A stretch of 64,000 nt of DNA from Jatrophihabitans telluris (GCF_023516435.1 NZ_CP097332.1:4129898-4193897); one strand, 5' to 3'. Positions 1 through 10,071 are shown, counted from the first letter of the stretch. Numbers and translations are program-made. Notes: a model not told the origin generated them from the sequence alone.

Positions 1-1
1 C

Positions 2-1450
2 CCTGGCACCTCCGGCCGGGTCGGGCCCGTCTTCAACCCGGCCACCGGCGTACAGACCGGCGAGGTCGAGCTGGCCAGCGCCGCGGAGGTGAACACGGCC
101 GTGGCCTCGGCCAAGTCGGCCGCGCGCGACTGGCGCCAGGCCTCGCTGTCCCGCCGCGCCGCCGTGCTGTTCGCCTTCCGCGAGTTGCTGCACGCCCGCA
201 CGGACGAACTCGCCGCGATCGTCACCGCCGAGCACGGCAAGGTTCTCTCCGACGCCGTCGGGGAGATCTCCCGCGGGCTGGAGAACGTCGAGTACGCCAC
301 CGGCGTGCCGAACCTGCTCAAGGGCGGCTTCTCCGAGCAGGCCTCCACCGGGGTGGACGTCTACTCGATCCGGCAACCGCTGGGCGTGGTCGCCGGCATC
401 ACACCGTTCAACTTCCCCGTGATGGTGCCGCTGTGGATGTGTGCCAACGCCATCGCCACCGGTAACGCCTTCATCCTCAAGCCCAGCGAGAAGGACCCGT
501 CCGCAGCACTGTTCCTTGCCCAGCTGTGGAAGGACGCGGGCCTGCCCGACGGCGTCTTCACCGTGGTGCACGGCGACAAGGAAGCGGTCGACACCCTGCT
601 CCGCCACGAGGACGTGGCCGCGGTCAGCTTCGTCGGCTCGACGCCGATCGCCAAATACATCTACGAGACCGGAACCGCGCACGGCAAGCGCGTACAGGCC
701 CTGGGCGGCGCGAAGAACCACATGGTCGTGCTGCCCGACGCCGACATCGACATGGCCGCCGACGCCGCGGTCTCGGCCGCCTACGGCGCGGCGGGCGAAC
801 GCTGCATGGCCATCTCGGTCGCCGTCGCCGTCGGCGGTGTCGGCGACGCCCTGGTCGACGCCATTGCGGCTCGGCTGCCCAAACTGACCGTCGGCAACGG
901 CGCCGACGCCGACACCGACATGGGACCGCTGATCACCGCCGAGCACCGGGACAAGGTGGCCGGCTACATCGCCGCCGGCGCGTCCTCAGGGGCAAGTGTG
1001 GTCGTCGACGGGCGCGAGGCGGACCTGCCGGCTGAGGGCTTCTTCCTCGGCACGACCCTGCTGGACCACGTGACTGCCGACATGAGCGTCTACACCGACG
1101 AGATCTTCGGACCGGTCCTGTCGGTCGTGCGGGCCGACACCTACGACGACGCCCTGGCGCTGATCAACGCTAACCAGTTCGCCAACGGCACCGCGATCTT
1201 CACCCGGGACGGCGGGGCGGCCCGGCAGTTCCAGTTCGACGTCGAGGTCGGGATGATCGGCATCAACGTGCCGATCCCGGTTCCGGTCGCGTACTACTCC
1301 TTCGGCGGCTGGAAGGCCTCACTGTTCGGCGACAACCACATGTACGGGCCGGAGGGCATCAACTTCTACACGCGGGGCAAGGTCGTCACCTCCCGGTGGC
1401 CCGATCCGGCGACCTCGACCGTGGACCTCGGCTTCCCCCGCACCCGCTGA
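2..1450 (+). CDS. mmsA: Methylmalonate-semialdehyde dehydrogenase (CoA-acylating), 5' end outside window
   Basis: This enzyme oxidises methylmalonate or malonate semialdehyde to propionyl- or acetyl-CoA with NAD and CoA, at the end of valine (and myo-inositol) breakdown. The reading frame is open from the first codon of the window: residues GTSGRVGPVFNPATG precede the first internal GTG at 89 and are typical family N-terminal sequence, so the true start lies upstream. The active-site cysteine is in GERCMAIS (codon 803-805). The LGGAKNHMVV segment, in place of the usual ALDH ELGGK, is characteristic of the CoA-dependent MMSDH subgroup. The cofactor region ITPFNFPVMVPLWM is intact. The gene fits functionally with the branched-chain oxoacid dehydrogenase operon at 26-30 kb. 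Confidence 0.93.
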   Translation, partial: PGTSGRVGPVFNPATGVQTGEVELASAAEVNTAVASAKSAARDWRQASLSRRAAVLFAFRELLHARTDELAAIVTAEHGKVLSDAVGEISRGLENVEYATGVPNLLKGGFSEQASTGVDVYSIRQPLGVVAGITPFNFPVMVPLWMCANAIATGNAFILKPSEKDPSAALFLAQLWKDAGLPDGVFTVVHGDKEAVDTLLRHEDVAAVSFVGSTPIAKYIYETGTAHGKRVQALGGAKNHMVVLPDADIDMAADAAVSAAYGAAGERCMAISVAVAVGGVGDALVDAIAARLPKLTVGNGADADTDMGPLITAEHRDKVAGYIAAGASSGASVVVDGREADLPAEGFFLGTTLLDHVTADMSVYTDEIFGPVLSVVRADTYDDALALINANQFANGTAIFTRDGGAARQFQFDVEVGMIGINVPIPVPVAYYSFGGWKASLFGDNHMYGPEGINFYTRGKVVTSRWPDPATSTVDLGFPRTR

Positions 1451-1548
1451 CCGCGCCCGCGCCGGCGCCGGCTGGAACCATCCGAGCCATCACCGGATGG
1501 ACAGCCGGCGCACAGCGCGAGCATTGACGGCGCGCGCACGATGGACTC

Positions 1549-1755
1549 ATGACTACACCGACCGCACTGAGTGCACTCAACCTGCAGGACCTGGTCGGAC
1601 TACCCGCGGACGAGGCGGCAGCCAGGGTCGAACGGGCCGAGGGCATCGTCCGCCGTATCCCTCGCGGTGGCCTGATGACCATGGATTACCGAGCCAATCG
1701 CGTCACCATCGTCGTCGAGGACGGCGTCGTCACCGAGGTCGTCGGAATCGGCTGA
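1549..1755 (+). CDS. I78-type peptidase inhibitor-like small protein
   Basis: This 68-aa protein starts at ATG 1549. Its C-terminal half, RGGLMTMDYRANRVTIVVE followed by VVTEVVGIG, matches the pattern of the I78 potato-inhibitor-like family (TMDYRxxRxxIxxxxxxxIxxVxxG), and the N-terminal LVGLPADEAAARV resembles its LIGQP(A) segment. I78 members (for example Aspergillus elastase inhibitor) block serine proteases and are often secreted; this one has no signal peptide and no cysteines, so a cytosolic role or simply the same fold is possible. It lies about 100 bp after mmsA and before an unknown gene. The family assignment rests on the motif; the function is inferred. Confidence 0.72.
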   Translation: MTTPTALSALNLQDLVGLPADEAAARVERAEGIVRRIPRGGLMTMDYRANRVTIVVEDGVVTEVVGIG

Positions 1756-1867
1756 CCCGGCCCGGGTGGGCGCCGGCTGATGCCGAATTCGGCGGCGGAC
1801 GGCTCGGCCCACGAATCTGTGGCAACTTTTCCCGCCATAGCGGCCCGGGCGGTCGCACAATCTAGGA

Positions 1868-2362
1868 ATGGACACCGCCACGCTCGTTTCCGCCTGGGAT
1901 CTGCTGGTAGGCATGAACCAAGGGCACTTCATGCTCTACACCGACGAACCGCACACCGTGGACCCCCGGGAAAAGTCCCGGATCGTCCAGGCCGCTGTGT
2001 CCGGGACCGGAATCGCCCAGCATTTCGGCACCGTCGTCGTCACCAGCCCGCACCAGAAGAACTACGCGATGGGCCTGCGCGTCGAGGTGTTCGACGCCCA
2101 CCCCGATGACGATCTGGACGACTGGCAGGAAGCCTTCGAGCTCGACCTGCCGGTGAAGACCAGCGGGCTGATCTACGACTCCCCCGGAATGTCGTCGTTC
2201 AAGATCCCGGTTCGACCAGGCGAGCAGCACCTGCTCATCACCGGCCTCGGGTTCTCCGATCACGACCGGCCGAGTGCCGAAACCCCCGGTGACCGCTGGC
2301 GAATCAGGCTGTGGCCGTGCGAGGAGCACCACCAGTCGACCCGGCTCAAGGCAGCCTCCTGA
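1868..2362 (+). CDS. Hypothetical protein, 164 aa
   Basis: The protein is not recognised. It starts at ATG 1868 with only a weak upstream purine stretch (TAGGA) and runs 164 aa. It is acidic, with a DDDLDDW stretch near residue 80 and aromatic-rich beta-like segments (GHFMLYTDEP; FGTVVVTSPHQKNYAMGLRVEVF; GEQHLLITGLGF). There is no signal peptide or membrane segment. The layout, an N-terminal helix followed by alternating hydrophobic strands, suggests a small beta-sandwich cytosolic protein. It is convergent with the GGDEF-EAL gene, and no operon partner is evident. Confidence 0.7.
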   Translation: MDTATLVSAWDLLVGMNQGHFMLYTDEPHTVDPREKSRIVQAAVSGTGIAQHFGTVVVTSPHQKNYAMGLRVEVFDAHPDDDLDDWQEAFELDLPVKTSGLIYDSPGMSSFKIPVRPGEQHLLITGLGFSDHDRPSAETPGDRWRIRLWPCEEHHQSTRLKAAS

Positions 2363-2414
2363 CCGCCTGAGCCTCGGGAGCGCCGGCGCCGGCGCCGGAG
2401 GTGACGCGGTCGAG

Positions 2415-4709
2415 TCAGCGCAGGCCGGCGGGATCGTCGGCCAGCAGGATGGCGTGCAGTTCCTCGGTGGGCATCGGCTGGTAGGCCCAGAATCCCTGGA
2501 AGTACCGGTAGCCGATCGACATCAGCGTGATCATCTGCCGCTCGGACTCGACTCCCTCGGCGATCACCCGCATGCCCAACTCGTCGGCCAGCTGCACCAC
2601 CGCTCGGGAGACGGCGAGATCGACAGGGTTGGGGACGGGCAGGCCCAGGCCGGCGACGAAGGACTTGTCGAGCTTGACGATCGTCGCGGGCAGGCGCTTG
2701 AGGTAGGTCAGCGGGGCGTAGCCGGTACCGAAGTCGTCGAGGGCCACCTCCAACCCGAGGTCTCGAAGGCGCCAGAGTTCGGCGAGTTCGGGCGATCCGG
2801 CGTCGACCAGCACCGATTCGGTGACCTCAAGACAGACCTGCTGAGGTGACACCGCGAATTCCGCGATGGTCTCGGAGATGAGGTTGAACAGCCGTCCCGT
2901 CCCCAGCTCTCGCCGGCCGGCGTTGACGGCCACCATCAGCCGGCGTCCGGTCGCGTTCCAGCTCGCCACCGCCGACAGCGACTGCCGGACGATCGACTCC
3001 GACAGCTCGTCCATCAAGCCGGCGCCTTCGGCGATGTCGAGAAATTCCGAGGGCAGCAGCGTGCCGCGGCTGGGATGGTGCCAGCGCAACAGGGCCTCCG
3101 CCGCGACCGGCACCCGGTCGGATTCCACGATCGGCTGAAAGGCCATGCGCAGCTCGGCGGTTCCCGCCCGCAGGGCCCGGCGCAGTTCCGCCTCGACCTC
3201 CACGCGCCGCTGGGCCGGGCCGGTGTTGAGCGGGCCGGCCACGACGTACCGGTTGCCGCCGCCGCGCTTGGCCGAGTACATCGCCTCGTTGGAGCGGCGC
3301 ACGACATCGCCGGGGTCCTCCTCCGCGCCGACTTTGGCCGTACCGATGCTGGTGGTCACGGTCAGCTCCGCGCCGGCGACCGTGACCGGGCGGCGGATCG
3401 CGGCGAGCAGGCGCTCGGCGAGCTGGTCTGGCGGCATCGAGGAGACGATCACCAGCTCGTCACCGCCGAAGCGACCGACCACGTCGGAGGCGGTCACCAG
3501 CACCGAGATCCGGGCCGCGAGGGTGCGCAGCAGATCGTCCCCGGCCGAGTGGCCGTAGGCGTCGTTGACCTTCTTGAAGTCGTCCAGGTCGATGAAGTAC
3601 ACGTTGCGCCGCGGGTCGGCAGGATCGTCGGCAGCGCTCTGCAGCGTCTCGCCGATCACGCGCCGGTTGGCCAGACCGGTGAGCGGGTCGTGGCCGGCCT
3701 CCCAGGCCATCCGCTGCTCGGCCCGCACCTGGGCGTCGACGTCGCGCAGGGTGCACAGGATCTGCATGGTGCGCCCGTCCGGGCCGCTCTGCCAGGGCGC
3801 GACCCACACCTGGATCCAGCGCCAGTTGCCGAACTCGTCCCGCATCCGCATCCGGGTCTGGCGGGCACCGCCGGCCGGGTTGTCGCGCAGCTCCTCGGCG
3901 AGCACGTCCAGCTGGCGTCGGTCGGTGGGATGCAGGATCAGGCGCAGATCGGCGTAGCGCGCGCTGCGGGAGCCGGAGTGCCCGGCGCCGTTGAGTCGCT
4001 CGAACACGCGCCGGTTGGCCCAGAGGATCTGCCCGTCGGAGAGCTGGATGAGCAGGATGCTGTCCGGCATGACGTCGACGATCGCGTCGAAATACCGCTT
4101 CTGCGGGCTCGGTTCGACGTGGAGGTCGGTGATGTCGATGGCCACTCCGTGGGGAATCGCATCCTCACCGGGTTCGTCGAACCATCCGTAGAACCGGACC
4201 AGCCGGATCTCGCCCGTCCCGTGCCGCACGATGCGGAAGTCCCGGCAGGCGCGGCGCAGCGCGAACAGCTCGGTGAGGCCTTCGAGGAAGGCGGGTAGCT
4301 CGGGCAGCAGGATCGACGCGTACGGCCCGGCCATGATCTCGGCGGTGTGGAGGTCTGGCTCCCGTGCGTTGCGCAGTTCTTCGGGATAGCACCAGGGGGA
4401 GAGCACGAGGTCGAGCACCGCTGTGGACGACGGCTGCCCGTCGGCCGGGACGTAGCGCGCCTCGGCCCCGCGTGTCGCGCCGGTATCGGGGTCGATGACC
4501 AGGCGAATGTGCACCGCCCGCTCCGCGCCGGTGGAGTCCGGGGCAGTCCCGGGCCTGGCGGCCGTGAGGGCGCTGAGCGCTGCCATCGTGAGCGGGTGTT
4601 CGGCGAGCTCGGGTTCCAGAGGCAGCGCGGGATCGACCAGGCGGTCGTTGACGACCAGGACCGTCGAGTCGCCGGCGACGACGACCCGCTCCATAGAACT
4701 CACCAGCAC
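2415..4709 (-). CDS. PAS-GGDEF-EAL bifunctional c-di-GMP protein
   Basis: This 764-aa protein makes and/or degrades cyclic di-GMP. Residues 1-200 are an unassigned sensory N-terminus. A PAS/PAC domain spans about 204-330 (IVDVMPDSILLIQLSDG through NWRWIQVWVAPW). The GGDEF domain spans about 335-490 with RFGGDEL at 413-419 and the Mg/GTP segment FIDLDDFKKVNDAYGH; the inhibitory RxxD site is degenerate (TASD). The EAL domain spans about 505-755 with EALLRW, LEVTES, DDFGTG (658-663), KLDKSFV, AEGVES and the late FQGFWAYQPMP, so both active sites look intact. There are no membrane helices, so it is cytosolic. The start is GTG 4709; GTG 4703 and ATG 4694 in the same frame are alternatives. It is divergent from tldD. 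Confidence 0.93.
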   Translation of the reverse strand: MLVSSMERVVVAGDSTVLVVNDRLVDPALPLEPELAEHPLTMAALSALTAARPGTAPDSTGAERAVHIRLVIDPDTGATRGAEARYVPADGQPSSTAVLDLVLSPWCYPEELRNAREPDLHTAEIMAGPYASILLPELPAFLEGLTELFALRRACRDFRIVRHGTGEIRLVRFYGWFDEPGEDAIPHGVAIDITDLHVEPSPQKRYFDAIVDVMPDSILLIQLSDGQILWANRRVFERLNGAGHSGSRSARYADLRLILHPTDRRQLDVLAEELRDNPAGGARQTRMRMRDEFGNWRWIQVWVAPWQSGPDGRTMQILCTLRDVDAQVRAEQRMAWEAGHDPLTGLANRRVIGETLQSAADDPADPRRNVYFIDLDDFKKVNDAYGHSAGDDLLRTLAARISVLVTASDVVGRFGGDELVIVSSMPPDQLAERLLAAIRRPVTVAGAELTVTTSIGTAKVGAEEDPGDVVRRSNEAMYSAKRGGGNRYVVAGPLNTGPAQRRVEVEAELRRALRAGTAELRMAFQPIVESDRVPVAAEALLRWHHPSRGTLLPSEFLDIAEGAGLMDELSESIVRQSLSAVASWNATGRRLMVAVNAGRRELGTGRLFNLISETIAEFAVSPQQVCLEVTESVLVDAGSPELAELWRLRDLGLEVALDDFGTGYAPLTYLKRLPATIVKLDKSFVAGLGLPVPNPVDLAVSRAVVQLADELGMRVIAEGVESERQMITLMSIGYRYFQGFWAYQPMPTEELHAILLADDPAGLR

Positions 4710-4851
4710 TTCTCCCCGCTGCCGCAGGCTGCGCGAGCTTCGCCGGCCCCGGCAGACTGGCTACAGTCTGGCCCCTGTCGAGCGAAGATCAACTGTGAAC
4801 CGCCGACACGCCACGAGCGGACCGTCAGAACCTGCCATTAGGGTGCCAGGC

Positions 4852-6375
4852 ATGCCGGATATCGACCCTGTCTTCATTGATCTACTCCACCCGGCGCTGG
4901 CCGACGCAGCGTTGAGTCGGGCACGCGATCTGGGCGCCAGTCACGCCGATTTCCGCCTTGAGCGTATCCGTACCGCAAACCTGTCCATTCGGGACGGAAG
5001 GCTCGATTCCAGTACCGATACGCAGGATCTAGGCATAGCCGTCCGCGTCGTGCACGACGGGGCCTGGGGCTTCGCCAGCGGAATCGACCGCACCCCGGAG
5101 GGGGCCGCACAGTTGGCCGAGCGCGCGGTGGCGACGGCGAAGATCAGCCGGGTATTGGGCAAACGGCCGGTCGAGCTGGCCGCCGAACCGGCCTATCCGA
5201 ACGCGACCTGGGTCTCGGCCTACGACCTGAACCCGTTCGACGTCCCCGAGTCCGAGCGGGTCGCCCTGCTGGTGGACTACTCCGAGCGGCTGCTGTCCGC
5301 CGACGGCGTCGACCACGTCGATGCACATCTCATGCAGGTGCAGGAGAACAAGTTCTACGCCGACACCTCGGGCACCACGACGACGCAGCAACGGATCCGC
5401 CTGCATCCGGAATTCACCGCGGTCCAGGTCGATCCGGCGGCGGGCGGTTTCTCCTCGATGCGCACGCTGGCTCCCCCGGCCGGACGCGGCTGGGAATACC
5501 TGACCGGCGCGGGTTGGGACTTTCCCGCCGAGCTGGCCGAGTTGCCGGCCCTGCTGGCCGAGCACGCGAAGGCGCCCTCGGTGGCGGCGGGTGCCTACGA
5601 TCTGGTCATCGACCCGTCCAACCTGTGGCTGACGATCCACGAGTCGATCGGGCACGCCACCGAGCTAGATCGCGCGCTGGGCTATGAAGCCGCCTTCGCC
5701 GGCACCTCGTTCGCGACGTTCGACCAGCTCGGCACGCTGCGCTACGGCAGCGGGATCATGAACGTCACCGGCGACCGCACGGTCGAACACGGGCTGGCCA
5801 GCATCGGCTACGACGACGAGGGCGTGGCGACCTCCGCCTTCGACATCGTGCGCGACGGGGTGCTCGTCGGCTACCAGCTCAACCGGCAGATGGCGGCCGA
5901 GAACGGCACCCCCGAAAACGGTCTGCAGCGATCGAACGGCTGCGCGCTGGCCGACTCCCCCGGTCACATCCCGCTGCAGCGAATGGCGAATGTGTCCCTG
6001 CAACCGGCTCCGGACGGCGGCTCGACCGCGGAGCTGATCGGCGGGGTGGAACACGGCCTCTACGTCGTCGGTGACAAGTCCTGGTCCATCGACATGCAGC
6101 GCTACAACTTTCAGTTCACCGGGCAGCGGTTCTTCACGATCGAGAACGGTCGGCTCACCGGACAGGTCCGCGACGTGGCGTATCAGGCGACGACGACGGA
6201 GTTCTGGGGGTCGATGGAGGCGGTCGGCGGCCCGCAGACCTACGTTCTGGGCGGTGCGTTCAACTGCGGCAAGGGCCAGCCGGGCCAGGTTGCCGCGGTG
6301 TCCCACGGCTGCCCGTCGGCGCTGTTCCGGGGCGTCAACGTGCTGAACACCAAGGCCGAAGGTGGACGAGGGTGA
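4852..6375 (+). CDS. tldD: TldD family metalloprotease subunit
   Basis: TldD is the catalytic subunit of the TldD/TldE zinc protease, which trims leader peptides or unfolded peptides (microcin B17 maturation and CcdA degradation in E. coli). The zinc-binding HExxxH motif is visible as HESIGH at residues 263-268, followed by ATELDRALGYEAAFAG as in the family. The length from ATG 4852 (507 aa) matches actinobacterial TldD; the frame is open further upstream (GTG 4795), but that extension is not family-like. The stop overlaps a GTG of the tldE frame. Possible substrates in this genome include modified peptides, which is notable given the MNIO cassette at 43.6 kb, but no direct link is visible. 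Confidence 0.94.
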   Translation: MPDIDPVFIDLLHPALADAALSRARDLGASHADFRLERIRTANLSIRDGRLDSSTDTQDLGIAVRVVHDGAWGFASGIDRTPEGAAQLAERAVATAKISRVLGKRPVELAAEPAYPNATWVSAYDLNPFDVPESERVALLVDYSERLLSADGVDHVDAHLMQVQENKFYADTSGTTTTQQRIRLHPEFTAVQVDPAAGGFSSMRTLAPPAGRGWEYLTGAGWDFPAELAELPALLAEHAKAPSVAAGAYDLVIDPSNLWLTIHESIGHATELDRALGYEAAFAGTSFATFDQLGTLRYGSGIMNVTGDRTVEHGLASIGYDDEGVATSAFDIVRDGVLVGYQLNRQMAAENGTPENGLQRSNGCALADSPGHIPLQRMANVSLQPAPDGGSTAELIGGVEHGLYVVGDKSWSIDMQRYNFQFTGQRFFTIENGRLTGQVRDVAYQATTTEFWGSMEAVGGPQTYVLGGAFNCGKGQPGQVAAVSHGCPSALFRGVNVLNTKAEGGRG

Positions 6376-6401
6376 GCGGGACGAGCGGGAGGACAACTGA
6401 G

Positions 6402-7787
6402 ATGGTGCGCATTCAGGAATTGATCGAGCAGGCCCTGTCCCTGTCCACCACCGACGGCTGCATCGTGGTCGGCGCCGAGCAGACCCAGGCCAACCTCAGG
6501 TGGGCCGACAACAGCCTCACCACGAACGGCTCGATGTCCTCACGCACGATCACCGTGATCTCCACGGTCGCCGTCGACGGAGGGACCGCCGCGGGCGTCG
6601 TGAGCAGGGCGGTGTCCGGTCCGGACGAACTGTCCGAGCTGGTCGCGGCCAGCGAAGCGGCGGCGCGCGCCTCCGGTCCGGCCGACGACGCGGCCGAACT
6701 GGTACCGGCCTACGACTCCACCGACGACTGGAACGCGGCCGCGGCGGCGACCTCCATCGAGGTGTTCGCCGAATTCGCGCCGGCGCTGGGCAAGGCCTTC
6801 GCCGAGGCGCAGACGTCCGGGGTGCGCTTGTTCGGGTTCGCCGAGCACATCGTGACCGCCTACTTCGTGGCGTCCTCGACCGGCCTTCGGCGCCGATTCG
6901 ACCAGCCGACCGGCCGCCTTGAGCTCAACGCCAAGTCGGCGGACCTCAGCCGCTCCAGCTGGGGCGGGGTACAGACCAAGGACTTCGTGGGCCTGGACGT
7001 GGCCGGGCTGGTGGCGGGCCTGCGCACCCAGCTGGGCTGGGCCGAAAATCGCATCGACCTTCCCGCGGGCCGGTACGAGACGATCCTGCCGCCCAGCGCC
7101 ATCGGCGATCTGATGATCTATGCCTACTGGACGGGTTCGGCCCGCGACGCCGAGGAGGGCCGCAACGTCTTCTCGGCGGCCGACGGCGGGACGAAGATCG
7201 GCGAGCGGCTGTCGAGCCTGCCGCTGCGCCTGCACTCCGACCCGCACCGGGCTGGGCTGGAGTGCCCGGACTTCGAGATCGCCCGCTCGTCCGGCGGTGG
7301 CATGCAGTCGGTGTTCGACAACGGCGCTGCGGTGATGCCGACCGATTGGATCAGCGACGGCGTCCTCACCAATCTGGCCCGGACCCGTAGCTGGGCCGCC
7401 AGAACCGGTACCGAACCGGTCGTGTTGATCGACAACCTGATCCTCGACGGCGGCGGTGAGGCCACGCTCGAGGAGATGATCGCCAGCACCGAGCGCGGGC
7501 TGCTGCTGACCTGTCTGTGGTACATCCGCGAGGTCGATCCCCAGACTCTGCTGCTGACCGGCCTGACCCGCGACGGGGTCTACCTGATCGAGCACGGCAA
7601 GGTCGTCGGAGCCGTCAACAACTTCCGCTTCAACGAATCCCCGATCGATCTGCTCGGCCGGATAAGTGAAGTCGGAGCCACGGTCACCACCCTTCCCCGG
7701 GAATGGAACGACTACTTCAGCCGTACCGCCATGCCGCCGGTGCGCGTCCCCGACTTCAACATGTCCACGGTCAGCCAGGCGAGCTGA
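6402..7787 (+). CDS. tldE: TldE/PmbA family protease partner subunit
   Basis: TldE (PmbA) is the non-zinc partner that forms the TldDE heterodimer and closes the proteolytic chamber. The protein lacks HExxxH, as expected for TldE, and carries the family segments FDNGAAVMPTDWISDGVL, LILDGGGEATLEEMIAST and a C-terminal NNFRFNESPIDLLGRI. The start at ATG 6402 has an ideal GGGAGG ribosome site at 6387-6392 (9-nt spacing). An upstream GTG at 6372, overlapping the tldD stop as GTGA, is in frame and would add 10 residues. It is in an operon with tldD. Confidence 0.93.
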   Translation: MVRIQELIEQALSLSTTDGCIVVGAEQTQANLRWADNSLTTNGSMSSRTITVISTVAVDGGTAAGVVSRAVSGPDELSELVAASEAAARASGPADDAAELVPAYDSTDDWNAAAAATSIEVFAEFAPALGKAFAEAQTSGVRLFGFAEHIVTAYFVASSTGLRRRFDQPTGRLELNAKSADLSRSSWGGVQTKDFVGLDVAGLVAGLRTQLGWAENRIDLPAGRYETILPPSAIGDLMIYAYWTGSARDAEEGRNVFSAADGGTKIGERLSSLPLRLHSDPHRAGLECPDFEIARSSGGGMQSVFDNGAAVMPTDWISDGVLTNLARTRSWAARTGTEPVVLIDNLILDGGGEATLEEMIASTERGLLLTCLWYIREVDPQTLLLTGLTRDGVYLIEHGKVVGAVNNFRFNESPIDLLGRISEVGATVTTLPREWNDYFSRTAMPPVRVPDFNMSTVSQAS

Positions 7788-8118
7788 GCGGGCAGGGTCC
7801 CGCCGCCCGTGCGGCTGAGTTCGCCGTGCGCCGCGGCTGAGTTCGCCGTGCGCGCCGAATGGCGCAACACGGCCGGATCAACGGCACGTCACGAAGTGAC
7901 CGTCCACTCTGTGAGAAGGGACTCGTCACATTTGCACGGCCTGTAAGCGCTAGCAGCGGTTAACTTCGATCCATCCCTCGCGGGGACTCCTCGCCGTACC
8001 ACCGGGCGCAGGTCGGGCATCGTGTCCGGTCGAACGGTCGCCAATGGACCGTCCAGCGTCCGGCAGTCGGCGTTTCCGCGACACCTGAAAACAGTCAGTG
8101 CCGACTGAAGGAGTGCCG
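7788..8118. promoter_or_regulatory. Intergenic/leader region between tldE and pckG
   Basis: This 331-bp region has no gene. A 20-bp direct repeat (GCGGCTGAGTTCGCCGTGCG) occurs at 7811-7830 and 7833-7852, followed at once by a small hairpin GCGCC-GAAT-GGCGC (7852-7865), which together may end tldE transcription. A 13-bp symmetric element GTCAC-GAA-GTGAC sits at 7888-7900 and a 6-bp-arm inverted repeat ACGGTC/GACCGT at 8034-8052; both are candidate operators for pckG. No confident -35/-10 pair was picked. Confidence 0.4.
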
Positions 8119-9942
8119 ATGACTGCCACACTCGACCGATCCGTTGCCCCCACGACCCACACTGCCTTGCTGCAATGGGTTCAGGAATGCGCCGAACTCA
8201 CCCAGCCCGAGGAGATCGTCTGGTGCGACGGTTCGCCCGAGGAGTGGACCCGCGTCACTGATCTGCTGGTGGAAACCGGCACGTTCGTGCGGTTGAACGC
8301 GGACAAGAAGCCGAACTCCTTCTATTGCGCGTCCGACCCGACCGACGTCGCTCGGGTCGAGGACCGCACCTTCATCTGTTCGCGGGATTCCGCCGACTGC
8401 GGCCCGACCAACAACTGGATGGATCCCGACGACATGAAGGCGCTGCTGACCGAGCGCTTCCGGGGCTCGATGCGCGGCCGCACAATGTACGTCATCCCTT
8501 ACTGCATGGGGCCGTTGAACGCCGACGAGCCGATGCTCGGGGTTGAACTGACCGACGCCCCGTACGTGGTCGCGTCCATGCACATCATGACGCGTGTGGG
8601 GACGGCGGCGTTGGAGCTGTTCACCAAGGACGGCAAGGACGATCAGGAATTCGTCCCGGGCCTGCACTCGATCGGTGCCCCGCTGGCCCCCGGCGAGCCT
8701 GACGTCGCCTGGCCGTGCAACGACACGAAGTACATCGTGCACTTCCCCGAGGAACGGCTGATCTGGTCGTACGGATCGGGCTACGGCGGCAACGCGCTGC
8801 TGGGCAAGAAGTGTTACTCGTTGCGCATCGCCTCGGTGAAGGCGCGGGACGAGGGTTGGCTGGCCGAGCACATGCTCATCCTGAAGCTGACCTCGCCCGC
8901 GCAGAAGTCCTATTATGTCGCCGCCGCGTTCCCGTCGGCGTGTGGCAAGACGAACCTGGCGATGCTCGACCCGACGCTGGAAGGCTGGAAGGTCGAGACC
9001 ATCGGCGACGACATCGCCTGGATCCGCTTCGGCGAGGATGGCCGGATGTACGCGGTGAACCCGGAGAACGGCTTCTTCGGCGTTGCTCCGGGAACCGACT
9101 ATCACACCAACCCGAACGCGATGCGCACTATCGCGAAGGGCAATTCCCTATTCACCAACGTCGGCCTGACCGACGACGGTGACATCTGGTGGGAGGGCAT
9201 GGGTGAGCCGCCGGCGCATCTGACGGACTGGAAAGGCCAGAGCTGGACGCCGGGTGGCGATGCCTTGGCCGCACACCCGAATTCGCGGTACTGCACGCCC
9301 ATCTCCCAGTGCGACACGAAGGCCGCCGAGTGGGACGACCCTCGCGGTGTTCCGTTGGACGCCATCTTCTTCGGCGGGCGTCGCCGGGACACGATCCCAT
9401 TGGTGACCGAGGCCCGCGACTGGCAGCACGGTGTCTTCATGGGCGCCACGCTCTCTTCGGAGACCACCGCGGCGGCGGTCGGCAAGGTCGGTGTCGTCCG
9501 TCGCGATCCGATGGCCATGCTGCCCTTCATCGGCTACCACGCCGGCGACTACTTCGCGCACTGGATCGAGGTCGGCAAGTCCGCCGACGCGGTGAAGTTG
9601 CCGAAGATCTTCTACGTGAACTGGTTCCGGCGCGATGAGGACGACAACTTCGTCTGGCCCGGGTTCGGGGAGAACATTCGGGTGCTCAAGTGGGCCATCG
9701 AGCGCATCGAAGGCAAGGCGGCGGCAGTGGACACGCCGATCGGACGCGTCCCGACTCCCGAAGCCCTCGACACCTCCGGACTGTCGATGGGGGCCGAGGA
9801 ACTGACCACGGCGCTGGCGGTCGACCTCGACCAGTGGCGTAACGAGATCCCGAGCATCGAGGAGTGGTTCGCCAAGATCGGGGACAAGGTTCCATCGTCT
9901 CTGCGCGACGAGCTGGAGTCCCTGAAGCTGCGCCTGGGCTGA
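8119..9942 (+). CDS. pckG: Phosphoenolpyruvate carboxykinase (GTP)
   Basis: This enzyme converts oxaloacetate + GTP to PEP + CO2 + GDP, the gateway of gluconeogenesis in actinobacteria. At 607 aa it has the usual length of GTP-dependent PEPCK. The P-loop with the hyper-reactive cysteine reads [12 protein letters not shown] (Cys about residue 275), the metal/kinase-2 site is GDDIAWI, and the PEP-binding N-terminal region contains [12 protein letters not shown]. The start ATG 8119 follows GAAGGAG at 8107-8113; an in-frame ATG at 8098 lacks such a site. It is monocistronic and followed by a strong palindromic structure. Confidence 0.96.
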   Translation: MTATLDRSVAPTTHTALLQWVQECAELTQPEEIVWCDGSPEEWTRVTDLLVETGTFVRLNADKKPNSFYCASDPTDVARVEDRTFICSRDSADCGPTNNWMDPDDMKALLTERFRGSMRGRTMYVIPYCMGPLNADEPMLGVELTDAPYVVASMHIMTRVGTAALELFTKDGKDDQEFVPGLHSIGAPLAPGEPDVAWPCNDTKYIVHFPEERLIWSYGSGYGGNALLGKKCYSLRIASVKARDEGWLAEHMLILKLTSPAQKSYYVAAAFPSACGKTNLAMLDPTLEGWKVETIGDDIAWIRFGEDGRMYAVNPENGFFGVAPGTDYHTNPNAMRTIAKGNSLFTNVGLTDDGDIWWEGMGEPPAHLTDWKGQSWTPGGDALAAHPNSRYCTPISQCDTKAAEWDDPRGVPLDAIFFGGRRRDTIPLVTEARDWQHGVFMGATLSSETTAAAVGKVGVVRRDPMAMLPFIGYHAGDYFAHWIEVGKSADAVKLPKIFYVNWFRRDEDDNFVWPGFGENIRVLKWAIERIEGKAAAVDTPIGRVPTPEALDTSGLSMGAEELTTALAVDLDQWRNEIPSIEEWFAKIGDKVPSSLRDELESLKLRLG

Positions 9943-9993
9943 GGCCCTCGTCCCCCCTGCCGTCCCTGACGTCCCCTGCTTCCCCTGACGTCC

Positions 9994-10071
9994 CCATCGC
10001 GAATGGGCGGTTCCACCGCGAATGGGCGGTTGTACCCGCCCATTCGCGTTCAATCTGCCCATTCGCGATGG
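9994..10071. terminator. Nested double palindrome after pckG
   Basis: Four copies of the core CGCGAATGGGCGG are arranged two forward, two inverted. Outer 15-bp arms (9994-10008 and 10057-10071) are perfect reverse complements, and inside them 13-bp perfect arms (10017-10029 / 10036-10048) close on a 6-nt loop. It can act as a terminator hairpin for pckG or form a cruciform. No T-run follows, so an intrinsic terminator role is only probable. Confidence 0.6.

Noticed and set aside
7910..7930. TGTGA...TCACA as a CRP site upstream of pckG
   Set aside because: The half-sites are 11 bp apart instead of 6, so they do not form a standard CRP operator.
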